Notes under the pieces: generated by a model
The model's database searches: none
What the model was told of the DNA's origin: nothing
What the model saw: the letters and a program-made list of their open reading frames with translations, nothing else
Made by a program: the position numbers and the translations under genes
Shown here: positions 56,551 to 64,000 of the stretch, piece by piece
Position numbering within the stretch: the stretch's first letter is position 1
How the letters are laid out: each line of letters opens with the position of its first letter
Assembly: GCF_003427025.1 (NCBI RefSeq)
Contig: NZ_QVAI01000004.1
Coordinates: 310,001 to 374,000, forward strand
Direction of reading: 5' to 3'
Source of the DNA: Jiangella endophytica
GTDB taxonomy: Bacteria; Actinomycetota; Actinomycetes; Jiangellales; Jiangellaceae
DNA: 64,000 nt

Positions 56551-58710
56551 ATGAGCGAGGTACGGCTGAGCGTCAGCGAGGAGATCGGCGTCGCCCGCTC
56601 CGGCGAGGTGGTGGTGTGCGGCGTGCCCGTGTCCGCCGCCGGGCCGCTGGCGGTGCTGGTCGACGGCGTGCCGGTGCCGCACCAGGTGCTGTGGCGGCGG
56701 GCCGGGTGGGCGGGGCTGGCGTTCCCGGTGTCCGTCGGTGCGCGGGCGTCGGCGGAGGTGGTCGTGCGGCCGGCGGGTGAGGCTGGTCCCCCGCCGGCCG
56801 TATCGGTGTCCGCCGGTGCCTCGTCGCTGCGGCTGACGACGGGGGTCGTCACGGCCGAGCTCGGGCTGGACCCGTTCACCGTCGCCGTGCCGGGTCTGGG
56901 GCTGCCCGCCGCCCGCGTGCTGCTGGCCGGCGGCGACGGCGTCCGGCACGCCGCAGCGGTGCCGGACGGCTCCGTCACCGTCACTCAGGCCGGACCGCTG
57001 CTGGCGGAGGTCTCGCTGGCCGGGCGTTACGGAACGTCCTGGGGGTTCCGGGCCCGGCTGACGGCGCGCGCCGGAGCGTCGTCGGTGGACCTCTCGGTCG
57101 GGCTGGTCAACGACGACGACGCGCCGGAGAGCGAAGTCTCGGAGTGGGCCGTCGAGCTGGACACCGGGCCCGTCGCGACCGCCGTCTGCGGCGTCTTCGG
57201 GGCGGCCCACCGCGGCGCGCCGCCGTTCGCCGTCCAGCACCGCGGCGAGGGACACCCCCGCGGCATCTTCGCGACGTCGCGGGTCGTGGGCGGGACGGAC
57301 TGGCAGGACGCCAGCGACCCGGACTACTGGTCGCGCTGGGAGTGGGCCGAACTGCACGGCCGGCAGGCGGTGAACTGGCTGGTCGCACAGCGCCCGTCCG
57401 GCGACGACGTCACCGTCGCCGTCCACCGGTTCGCCGAGAACCACCCCGGCGACCTCGCGGCGACGCCGTCCGGCCTGACCGTGCGGTTCTGGCCGGCCGA
57501 CGCCGGTCCGCTGCGGCTCACCCAGGGCGCGGCGAAGACCCGGCTGCTCCGGCTGACCGGCGGCGACGACCGGCGTTCCGGGCCGGTGCTGGACTCGCCG
57601 CTGGTCCCCGCCGTCGTCTCCGTGCTGCCCGGGTACCTGCCGTACCTGCCGGAGCGGTACCCGAACCTGGAGTCGCACATCCGCGAGGAGCTGTCCGGCT
57701 GGTACCAGTCGGGGCAGTCGCTGGGCTTCCACGACTTCGGCGACAGCGTGCAGGGCATCACCACCGGCCCGCGCACCGGCTACAGCGCCAACAACGAGCA
57801 CGACGCGCTGCTCGCGCTGGCGCTGCACTACCTGCGCTCCGGGGAGCGGGCGTACTACGACTCCGCGCAGGCCTACGCCGACCACCTGTGCGACGTCGAC
57901 CTCATCCACCACAGCGTGCATCCGCACGAGGTCGGCGGGCTGCGGGCGCACGGGCGCGCACACGTGCACTACGTGTCCGCCCGCACCGCCGACGGTCCGG
58001 TGCGGACGTCCATCGACACCGGTCATCTGTGGACCGAGGGGCTGGTGCTGTTCGGACTGCTGTCGGGCGAGTCCCGGTACGTCGAGGCCGCGCGGCGGGT
58101 GGCCGACTGCGTCGTCGGGCTGGTCGACCTCGGCTGGACCCGGCCGGAGCCCGGGCCGCGCAACAGCGGCTGGCCGCTGATGGCGCTGTGTGCGGTGGCG
58201 TCGGCGACCGGTTCGTCCGGCTACCTGGACGCCGCCGCCCGGACGGCGAAGGCGGCGCTCGCCGCGCAGCACCCGGACGGGCGCTGGCTCATGCGGCTCG
58301 GTCTCACCGACGACTACTGCGCCTGGCAGAACGCCGTCCTGCTGATCGGGCTGGCCCGGCTGCAGGAGCTGGAGCCGACCGCGGAGGTCGCGGCCGCGTT
58401 CGAGGCCGGGGCACGAGCGCTGCTGACCCTGGGCCGCAACCGCGACGGCAGCTTCGTCTACCTGTCCCGGTTCGACTACCGGTGGGCGAACCGGTCCGCC
58501 CTGATCCGCGAGGCGCTCGCGCTGGCCTTCGACGCGACCGGCGACGACGCTTACCTGCGGGCCGGCCTGGCCGGCGGGTCGCGCTGGTACCGGCCGCACG
58601 GGGCGGCCCCGGCGCTGAGCAACGACGTCGCCGAGTGGCGCGGGCACCTGCCGTTCCTGCTCCGGGCGCACGAGGCCGGACTGCTCACCGACCTGCGGGA
58701 CGCCGGATGA
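56551..58710 (+). CDS. Exo-rhamnogalacturonan lyase-like protein (PcRGLX/YetA type)
   Basis: 719 residues in the three-part order of the PcRGLX/YetA (PL26-like) family: an N-terminal barrel (about 1-75; VVCGVPVSAAGPLAVLVDG, VPHQVLWRR), a central beta-sandwich (about 85-325), and a C-terminal alpha/alpha toroid (about 350-715). In the toroid, GQSLGFHDFGDSVQ and TGYSANNEHDALLALALHY stand at the usual active-site face, and HYVSARTADGPVRTSIDTGH follows. There is no signal peptide, so it should cut imported oligosaccharides such as rhamnogalacturonan pieces. Family placement is by eye; the exact bond is uncertain. Confidence 0.75.
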   Translation: MSEVRLSVSEEIGVARSGEVVVCGVPVSAAGPLAVLVDGVPVPHQVLWRRAGWAGLAFPVSVGARASAEVVVRPAGEAGPPPAVSVSAGASSLRLTTGVVTAELGLDPFTVAVPGLGLPAARVLLAGGDGVRHAAAVPDGSVTVTQAGPLLAEVSLAGRYGTSWGFRARLTARAGASSVDLSVGLVNDDDAPESEVSEWAVELDTGPVATAVCGVFGAAHRGAPPFAVQHRGEGHPRGIFATSRVVGGTDWQDASDPDYWSRWEWAELHGRQAVNWLVAQRPSGDDVTVAVHRFAENHPGDLAATPSGLTVRFWPADAGPLRLTQGAAKTRLLRLTGGDDRRSGPVLDSPLVPAVVSVLPGYLPYLPERYPNLESHIREELSGWYQSGQSLGFHDFGDSVQGITTGPRTGYSANNEHDALLALALHYLRSGERAYYDSAQAYADHLCDVDLIHHSVHPHEVGGLRAHGRAHVHYVSARTADGPVRTSIDTGHLWTEGLVLFGLLSGESRYVEAARRVADCVVGLVDLGWTRPEPGPRNSGWPLMALCAVASATGSSGYLDAAARTAKAALAAQHPDGRWLMRLGLTDDYCAWQNAVLLIGLARLQELEPTAEVAAAFEAGARALLTLGRNRDGSFVYLSRFDYRWANRSALIREALALAFDATGDDAYLRAGLAGGSRWYRPHGAAPALSNDVAEWRGHLPFLLRAHEAGLLTDLRDAG

Positions 58711-60302
58711 GCGGCCCGCGGGTCGACGCCAACGTCGCACTCGGTCCGTGGCCGTCGGAGGCGTCCGCCTCGTGGACGGCCGCCGACGTGGAACGCCACG
58801 TCGACCGGTTCGGGCTGTCGCATGCGCTGGTGCGGTCGGCGGAGGCCGTCACGTACGACGCGCCGTCGGGGAACGCCGGGCTGCTGAAGGCGATCGAGGG
58901 GCATCCGCGGCTGCTGCCGGCGTTCGTGCTGGGTCCCCTCGACGCCGGGGAGCACGGGCCGGTGGCGACCCTGCCCGCGCGGTTGACGTCGGCCGGGGTG
59001 CGAGCGGTGTGGCTGCTGCCGTCGCGGCACGGCTGGAGTCTCACGGGACCGGAGGCCGGCTCGCTGCGTGACGTGCTGCGGCGGGCCGGTCTCCCCGTGT
59101 TCGTCGACCTCGAGGAGACCGACTGGGGCGGCATCGACGCGTTGTGCGCCGCGCTGCCCGAGGTCGACGTCGTCGTGGCCGGGATCGGGTACCGGACACT
59201 GCGCCAGGCGCTGCCCGTCCTGGACCGGCGGCCGCGGCTGCACGTCGACCTGTCCTATCTCGCCGCACTGGACGGGCTGGAGCTGTTCGCGTCGCGGTAC
59301 GGCGCCGGGCGGCTGCTCTTCGGCACCGGCGCGCCGGTACGCGACGACGCGGCGCCCGCGTTCCTGCTGGAGCGGTCCGCGCTGTCGCCGTCGGAACGGG
59401 CGATCGTCGCCGGCGGAACGGCGGCGCGGCTGCTCGGACTGGCCGGTGACGGCGCCTTGTCGGTGCCCAGCCCTAAGGTGGGGTCCCACCCGGACGGGCG
59501 GGGTCTACCCACGGTCGCCAACCAGCCCGACGTCGTCGACGCGCACGCCCACCTGGGCCGCTGGCCGTCGTCGTGGCTGCCGCACCCTGACGCCGACGCC
59601 CTGCTGGCCGCGTACGACCGCACCGGCACCGGGCACGCCGTCATCTCGCACCTGGCCGCGATCTGGGGCGGCGACGCGCCCGCCGGCAACGCCGCCGCGC
59701 TGGCCGCCGCGGCCGCCCACCCGGACCGCCTCTCCGTCTGGCTGGTCGCGAACCCGAACCGCCCGCAGGACGCCGAACTGCTGGCCGAGCAGCTGCGCTC
59801 GCCACTCGTGCGCGGGTTCAAGGTGCACCCGGACACCCACGACTGCCCGATCGACGACGCCCGCCTCGACTGGGTGTGGCGGCTCGCGCTGGAGGCGGCG
59901 GCGCCGGTGCTGGCGCACGGCTTCGCCGGGACGTCGCACAGCGACCCGCTGCGGTTCGGCGCCGTCGCCGCGCGGCACCCGGAGCTGACGCTGATCGTCG
60001 GCCACTCCGGCGCCACCGTCGACGGGTTCCGCCGCACCATCGAGGTCGGCCTGCGGCACCCGTCGGTGTTCGCCGAGATCTGCGGTTCCTGGATGACCGG
60101 CCGCTGGCTGCGCCGGCTGGTGTCCGAGCTGGGCGCCGACCGCGTGCTGCACGGCACCGACGCGTGCCTCATCGATCCCCGGTACGGCGTCGGGCGCGTG
60201 CTCGGCGCCGGACTCGACCCGGCCGACCTGGCCCTCGTGCTCGGCGGGAACGCCCGCCGGCTGCTCGGGCTGCCTTCTCCGTCCCCGCTTGGAGGTCACT
60301 GA
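58707..60302 (+). CDS. Tandem amidohydrolase-2 fusion, N-terminal half degenerate
   Basis: 531 residues formed by two amidohydrolase-2 barrels. The second (about 270-525) has the HxH in VVDAHAHLGRWPSSW and candidate metal/acid residues in KVHPDTHDCPIDD, LIVGHSGATVDGF and HGTDACLIDP, so it should be active. The first (about 1-255) starts VDANVALGPWPSEAS, where both His of the motif are lost, and keeps only the outline of the fold (LLFGTGAPVRDD). The first half may be a structural or allosteric partner. It is translationally coupled to the lyase-like and FAH-family genes. The substrate may be a lactone or a small acid. Confidence 0.8.
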   Translation: MSGPRVDANVALGPWPSEASASWTAADVERHVDRFGLSHALVRSAEAVTYDAPSGNAGLLKAIEGHPRLLPAFVLGPLDAGEHGPVATLPARLTSAGVRAVWLLPSRHGWSLTGPEAGSLRDVLRRAGLPVFVDLEETDWGGIDALCAALPEVDVVVAGIGYRTLRQALPVLDRRPRLHVDLSYLAALDGLELFASRYGAGRLLFGTGAPVRDDAAPAFLLERSALSPSERAIVAGGTAARLLGLAGDGALSVPSPKVGSHPDGRGLPTVANQPDVVDAHAHLGRWPSSWLPHPDADALLAAYDRTGTGHAVISHLAAIWGGDAPAGNAAALAAAAAHPDRLSVWLVANPNRPQDAELLAEQLRSPLVRGFKVHPDTHDCPIDDARLDWVWRLALEAAAPVLAHGFAGTSHSDPLRFGAVAARHPELTLIVGHSGATVDGFRRTIEVGLRHPSVFAEICGSWMTGRWLRRLVSELGADRVLHGTDACLIDPRYGVGRVLGAGLDPADLALVLGGNARRLLGLPSPSPLGGH

Positions 60303-61174
60303 TGTTCCTCTGCCGTATCCGCACCGACGCCGGCGTCGTCCCCGCCGTCCGCATCGACGACGAGACACTGCTCGATCTGACGCCCGTCGCCGGCGCGGCC
60401 GGGGACGACCTGGTCGCGCTGGCCGCGATGCCCGGGCTGGCGGCCGCGGTGGCGTCGCTCGCGGCGGACGGCGCCGCCGCGCGGATCCCGGTGGCGTCGA
60501 CGCGGTTCGAGGTCCCGGTCGCCCGCCCGCAGAAGATCGTCTGCGTCGCGCTCAACTACGTCGCGCACGCCGAGGAGGGCGCCCAGGCCGTCCCGTCCGA
60601 GCCGGTGATCTTCTTCAAGCCGCCGTCGTCGCTGCTCCCCCACGGCGAGACCGTCCGCTGCCCGGCGCGGTCGTCGCGGCTGGACTTCGAGGTCGAGCTG
60701 GCCGTCGTCATCGGCACGCGTGCGCGCGACGTCGCGGTCTCCGACTGGCGGGACGTCGTGCTGGGCTACACCGTCCTCAACGACATGACGGCGCGTGACC
60801 TGCAGCTGGTCGCGATCGAGAAGAACCAGCCGTGGGACCACAGCAAGGGCTTCGACACGTTCGCGCCGTGCGGCCCGTACCTGGTCACGGCGGACGAGAT
60901 CGACGACCCCGGAAACCTCGACCTCTCGTTGACGGTCGACGGCGTCGTGCGGCAGTCGTCGAACACGCGGCACATGGTGTTCGGCGTGCCGGAGCTGATC
61001 TCCGTCATCTCGGCGGGGATCACGCTCGAGCCGGGCGACATCATCGCCACCGGCACGCCGTCCGGCATCGGCAAGGTCGACGACGGCGGCACCATGGTCG
61101 CGACGGTCGCCGGCGTGGGCTCGCTGGTGAACCCGGCCGCCTACGAGCGCGCCGCCGTCGGCACGCCCGCCTGA
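60302..61174 (+). CDS. Fumarylacetoacetate hydrolase-family enzyme
   Basis: 290 residues of the FAH family. The metal ligands lie in RLDFEVELAVVIG and the next acidic positions; other family marks are GYTVLNDMTARDLQ, WDHSKGFDTFAPCGPYLV and GDIIATGTPSGIG. Relatives hydrolyse or hydrate 2-keto acids, for example 2,4-diketo-3-deoxy-L-fuconate/rhamnonate hydrolases, which fits rhamnose-containing glycan breakdown. The ATG overlaps the previous stop (TGATG), and its stop overlaps the next ATG the same way. Confidence 0.9.
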   Translation: MFLCRIRTDAGVVPAVRIDDETLLDLTPVAGAAGDDLVALAAMPGLAAAVASLAADGAAARIPVASTRFEVPVARPQKIVCVALNYVAHAEEGAQAVPSEPVIFFKPPSSLLPHGETVRCPARSSRLDFEVELAVVIGTRARDVAVSDWRDVVLGYTVLNDMTARDLQLVAIEKNQPWDHSKGFDTFAPCGPYLVTADEIDDPGNLDLSLTVDGVVRQSSNTRHMVFGVPELISVISAGITLEPGDIIATGTPSGIGKVDDGGTMVATVAGVGSLVNPAAYERAAVGTPA

Positions 61175-61980
61175 TGTCGCTCACCGTCGCCTGTGCCCAG
61201 GTCGCGCCGGAGCTCGGCGCCGTCTCCGCCAACCTGGACGCGATGGCGGCGCTGGCGCGGGAGGCGGCCGGAGCCGATCTCGTGGTGTTCCCGGAGTGCG
61301 CGGTGACCGGGTACCCGTTCTCGCGCGCCTCGGCGCTCGAGGTCGCCTCGCCGGCGGACGGCCCGGTGGCCGAGGCGCTGGGATCGCTCGCGGCCTCCCT
61401 GGGCGTGCACCTCGCCGCCGGCGTCATCGAGTCCGCCGGTGCGCAGCTCTACGACGCGCTCTCGCTGTTCGGCCCCGACGGCGCACGGCTGGCGACCTAC
61501 CGGAAGGCGCACCTGTTCAGCACGGAGCGCTCGGTCTACCAGCCGGGCGCCGGGCCGGTGGTGGTGCCCACCGCGCTGGGCACGCTGGGGCTGACGATCT
61601 GCTACGACCTGATCTTCCCCGAGTACGTGCGCGCGTTGGCCGACGCCGGCGCGACGCTGATCGTGAACGCGACCAACTGGATCACCGACGACTGGCAGAG
61701 CGGCATGGGCTGGGACGGGTCGATGGTGCGGTCGCTGGCGCGGGTGCGGGCGCTGGAGAACGGCGTGCCGGTGGTCATGTCGTGCCTGGCGGGTTCCGGG
61801 GGCGGGTTCACCAGCGTCGGACACTCGACGATCGCCGGCCCCTCCGGCCGCGTCCTCGCCGCCTGGGACGCCGGCGAGGGCGTCGCCGTCGCCGACCTCG
61901 ACACCGACGACGCCGACGCCCGCCGCTGGTCCGAGCTGGCGACCTACCGCGCCGACCGCCGCCTCGACCTCTACGGCTAG
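61174..61980 (+). CDS. Carbon-nitrogen hydrolase (nitrilase superfamily)
   Basis: 268 residues with the complete Glu-Lys-Cys triad: VVFPECAVTGYPF, TYRKAHLFSTERS and TICYDLIFPEYVRAL. This superfamily splits amides, nitriles or N-carbamoyl groups. Context suggests removal of an amide-linked nitrogen from the sugar compound. It is the last gene of the eight-gene operon; the 73 bases after it hold the next promoter and no clear terminator. The exact branch (omega-amidase, carbamoylase and so on) cannot be told. Confidence 0.91.
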   Translation: MSLTVACAQVAPELGAVSANLDAMAALAREAAGADLVVFPECAVTGYPFSRASALEVASPADGPVAEALGSLAASLGVHLAAGVIESAGAQLYDALSLFGPDGARLATYRKAHLFSTERSVYQPGAGPVVVPTALGTLGLTICYDLIFPEYVRALADAGATLIVNATNWITDDWQSGMGWDGSMVRSLARVRALENGVPVVMSCLAGSGGGFTSVGHSTIAGPSGRVLAAWDAGEGVAVADLDTDDADARRWSELATYRADRRLDLYG

Positions 61981-62040
61981 GGCGCGTGGTGTGCAGTTCG
62001 CACGGCAAGAATGCACCCTGTGGCGAGCCCGGGCGCTACC

Positions 62041-62046
62041 TATCGT
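62041..62046 (+). promoter_or_regulatory. -10 box of leaderless promoter
   Basis: TATCGT ends seven bases before the ATG at 62054. No ribosome binding site is present. The region before it has a small inverted repeat, GTGC-AGTTC-GCAC (61991-62003), which could be a regulator site. Confidence 0.45.
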
Positions 62047-62053
62047 GGCCGCA

Positions 62054-63739
62054 ATGATCCGGATCATCACCGACCAGAAGGCGGCCGACGCGGAGCGGAG
62101 CGAGGGCCGCGACGTGTGGTCGGCGCCCGCCGCCGTCGAGGCGCTGGCGATCCTCGGCGTCCCCGCCGTCGTCCACGACCTCGCCGACGGGCCCGGCTGG
62201 AGCCAGGCCGCCGCGCCCGTCCTCGTCGTCGACGCACCCGGCGACGCCACCGCCGCGGCCCTGCTCGCGTGGACGGCGGACGGCGGCGGCCTGGTGGTCT
62301 GCGGCCACGACCCCGGCTGGACGGGGATCGCCGCGACACCCGCGCCGGACGAGGCGGTCGTCCAGGCCGGCGCCGACCGGCTGCGGGCGTTCGGCGGCTG
62401 GGCGCTCACCGTGCCCGACGGCGGCAGCGCCGATGCCCGCTGGGCCGACGGCCGCGCCGCCGTCGTCCGGATACCGCACGGCCGCGGCACGATCACCGTC
62501 GTCGGGCCGGACCTGTGGCACACGCTGGTGCGGATCACCCAGGGGCACCCGGTCCGGGCCGACGGCGTGCCCCCGGCCGACGGCTCGGCGCCGGTCGACG
62601 ACGGGCTGCTGAAGTGCGACGACGGCATCGCGCTCTCGTGGGCCGAGGACCGGACGGTCGTCGGCGACGCCCCCTACGAGCACGTCCATCCGCCCGCCCG
62701 CAGCCTGCCGTTCTTCGGCACCGCGCAGGCCGATCGGTGGCGTGAGGTGCTGCTGCGGCTGTTGCTCGACGCCGCCGGTGACACCGTCGTCCCGCTGGTC
62801 GCGCCGTGGCCGGACGGCGCGCCCGCCGCGGCACACGTCAGCCACGACTCCGACGCCAACGACGACCCCTCCGCCCGCGCCGCACTGGACGCGTTCGCCG
62901 CCACCGGCATCCCGGTGACCTGGTGCTTCCTCTACCCGGGCGGCTACTCGCAGGCGGTCTACGACGAGGTGGTCGCGGCCGGGCACGAGCCGGGACTGCA
63001 CTACAACGCGATGCTCGACACGCCGGACTGCACCTGGGGCTTCGACCGGCTGCGCGACCAACTGGCGTGGGCGGCCGACCGGGTGCGCGGCGCGGCGATC
63101 GTCACGAACAAGAACCACTTCACCCGCTGGGAGGGGTGGGACGAGTTCTACCTCTGGTGCGAGCAGCTCGGCCTGCGGGTCGACCAGAGTCACGGCCCGA
63201 GCGTCCAGGGCGCCATCGGGTTCCCGTTCGGCACCTGCCACCCACACCACCCGCTGGCCGGCGTCGAGCACGGGAACCGGCGGCTGGAGGTGCTCGACCT
63301 GCCGCTGCAGACCCAGGATCTCTGGTTGACCTGCACGAGCGAGGTCCGCGACGCGTTCGTCGCCGAGGCTCTGCGCCGGCACGGCCTGGTGCACCTGCTC
63401 TTCCACGGCCAGCACCTGCAGCACCACGCCGAGGTGCGCGCCGCGCTGGCCGAGACGGCCGCCCGGCTCCGCGCCGCCGGCGCCGCCTTCCACACCAGCG
63501 TGGCGCTGGCCGACTGGACGCAGCGGCGCCGTGCGCTGCGGGTCGACGCGAGGGCGGTGCGGGACGGCGCCGTGACGATCACCGTCGACGGCGGCTCCGG
63601 CGTCGACGGCGTCGCGCTGCTGCTCCCGCCGCACCTCGTCCCGGCCGGTGGCGAGCGGCACGAGCGGGTGGAACGCTACGGCCGCACGTTCACCCAGGTG
63701 CACCTCGACGGCCCCACCCTCCTCCTGGTCGCGGCATGA
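62054..63739 (+). CDS. NodB-fold (polysaccharide deacetylase-like) protein with N-terminal amidotransferase-like domain
   Basis: 561 residues. Residues about 1-250 look like a class I amidotransferase-like fold (ALAILGVPAVVHDLADGP, then APVLVVDAPGD, GGGLVVCGHDPGWTG and RGTITVVGPDLWHTL) without the catalytic Cys. Residues about 260-500 resemble a NodB/glycoside-hydrolase-deacetylase barrel with metal-type Asp in AAHVSHDSDANDD and His in GLHYNAML and CHPHHPL. Such pairings occur in glycan-modifying enzymes. There is no signal peptide. The ATG overlaps nothing upstream but has a leaderless promoter; its stop overlaps the next ATG. Activity is not certain. Confidence 0.68.
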   Translation: MIRIITDQKAADAERSEGRDVWSAPAAVEALAILGVPAVVHDLADGPGWSQAAAPVLVVDAPGDATAAALLAWTADGGGLVVCGHDPGWTGIAATPAPDEAVVQAGADRLRAFGGWALTVPDGGSADARWADGRAAVVRIPHGRGTITVVGPDLWHTLVRITQGHPVRADGVPPADGSAPVDDGLLKCDDGIALSWAEDRTVVGDAPYEHVHPPARSLPFFGTAQADRWREVLLRLLLDAAGDTVVPLVAPWPDGAPAAAHVSHDSDANDDPSARAALDAFAATGIPVTWCFLYPGGYSQAVYDEVVAAGHEPGLHYNAMLDTPDCTWGFDRLRDQLAWAADRVRGAAIVTNKNHFTRWEGWDEFYLWCEQLGLRVDQSHGPSVQGAIGFPFGTCHPHHPLAGVEHGNRRLEVLDLPLQTQDLWLTCTSEVRDAFVAEALRRHGLVHLLFHGQHLQHHAEVRAALAETAARLRAAGAAFHTSVALADWTQRRRALRVDARAVRDGAVTITVDGGSGVDGVALLLPPHLVPAGGERHERVERYGRTFTQVHLDGPTLLLVAA

Positions 63740-64000
63740 GCCGGCTCGCCGTCGACGGCGGTACGCCGGTGCGCACGCGCCCGCTGCCCACCGTCCTCGA
63801 CCCGGCCGGCCGGACGTTCGGCGCCGAGGAGCGCGCCGCCGTGCTCGAGGTGCTCGATGGCGCCGTCCTCAACGCGTCGTGCGGCGGGCCGTGGCTGCCC
63901 GATCTCGAGGCGACGATGGCGCGACTGCACGGCGGCGGTCACGCCGTCGCGAGCTCGTCCGGGACGGCGGCGCTGCACCTGGCCGTCGCGGCGATCGACC
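63736..64000 (+). CDS. DegT/DnrJ/EryC1-family aminotransferase, 3' end outside window
   Basis: The first 88 residues of a PLP-dependent sugar aminotransferase-family protein: LAVDGGTPVRTRPLP, the EERAAVLEVLDGAVLN helix, and HAVASSSGTAALHLAVAA, the conserved PLP-phosphate Ser/Gly/Thr motif. The Schiff-base Lys is beyond the window. The start overlaps the previous stop (ATGA), so the pair is an operon. It may aminate a keto-sugar or, as in some members, act as a dehydratase. Confidence 0.85.
   Translation, partial: MSRLAVDGGTPVRTRPLPTVLDPAGRTFGAEERAAVLEVLDGAVLNASCGGPWLPDLEATMARLHGGGHAVASSSGTAALHLAVAAID

Noticed and set aside
62036..63703. A 555-codon minus-strand frame opposite the NodB-fold gene.
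   Set aside because: Composition is Arg/Ala/Gly/Val-rich without any family motif. The plus strand has clear motifs, a promoter and start/stop overlap with the next gene.
1..64000. tRNA, rRNA, riboswitches, integrases, transposases, attachment sites, replication origins.
   Set aside because: No sequence with the conserved features of these was recognised on either strand by reading. A covariance-model search would be needed to exclude small RNAs.

Overview
The window is a 64 kb piece of a very GC-rich actinobacterial chromosome. Codon third positions are almost all G or C, and many genes start with GTG (one with TTG). Several genes look leaderless, with a TAnnnT -10 box 6-7 bases before the start codon. 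There is a mycofactocin-type dehydrogenase and a sugar ABC transporter without its own ATPase, both common in soil Actinomycetota. I cannot fix the genus from sequence alone. No rRNA, tRNA, CRISPR array, integrase or transposase gene was seen.

Left third (1-22 kb), many small modules. (1) A tightly overlapping minus-strand operon (3456 to 1): a pseudo-receiver, a Gly/Ala- and Pro-rich protein, a small cysteine-motif protein, an acidic protein with an Ig-like tail, and an apparently intracellular subtilisin-like protease. A LuxR-type gene, also with a degenerate receiver, lies next to it. This is the most obscure multi-gene unit. (2) A CmtR-type metal sensor with a CDF transporter. (3) An arsenic module: an ArsO-like flavoprotein divergent from an ArsR-GNAT (ArsN-like) fusion, with three operator-like palindromes between them. 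(4) A four-gene operon for a secreted copper amine oxidase whose N-terminal part seems to be a separate anchored protein, with a DUF305 protein and a private signal peptidase. (5) Two DJ-1/AraC-type regulators, each next to a gene for a small secreted protein; the two small proteins are paralogues with the same promoter layout. (6) A NYN-LOTUS protein, a mycofactocin-type SDR, a DHA2 drug exporter, and a decayed RidA/WYL-regulator pair.

Right two thirds (22-64 kb), one large catabolic region. A GntR regulator (24999-25793) sits beside a D-aminoacylase and an acid-sugar dehydratase. A palindrome centred on CCTAGG, rare in such GC-rich DNA, recurs at its promoter, before the secreted beta-propeller genes (29.6 kb), between a nine-gene peptide-type ABC operon and an aldolase (43.1 kb), and between an AAC(3)-like gene and a dimethylformamidase-like operon (44.9 kb). 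The enzymes point to breakdown of an acidic glycan or sugar conjugate that also carries amide bonds: an exo-rhamnogalacturonan-lyase-like protein, a heparinase-like protein, two enolase-superfamily enzymes, a KDG-aldolase-like enzyme, a FAH-family enzyme, two Gfo/Idh/MocA oxidoreductases, several amidohydrolases, a nitrilase-type and an isochorismatase-type hydrolase, and two complete uptake systems. The substrate is not known.

Two copies of a roughly 75-base palindromic repeat (34.1 and 50.7 kb), a third AT-rich hairpin (22.0 kb) and several hairpin terminators lie between genes.
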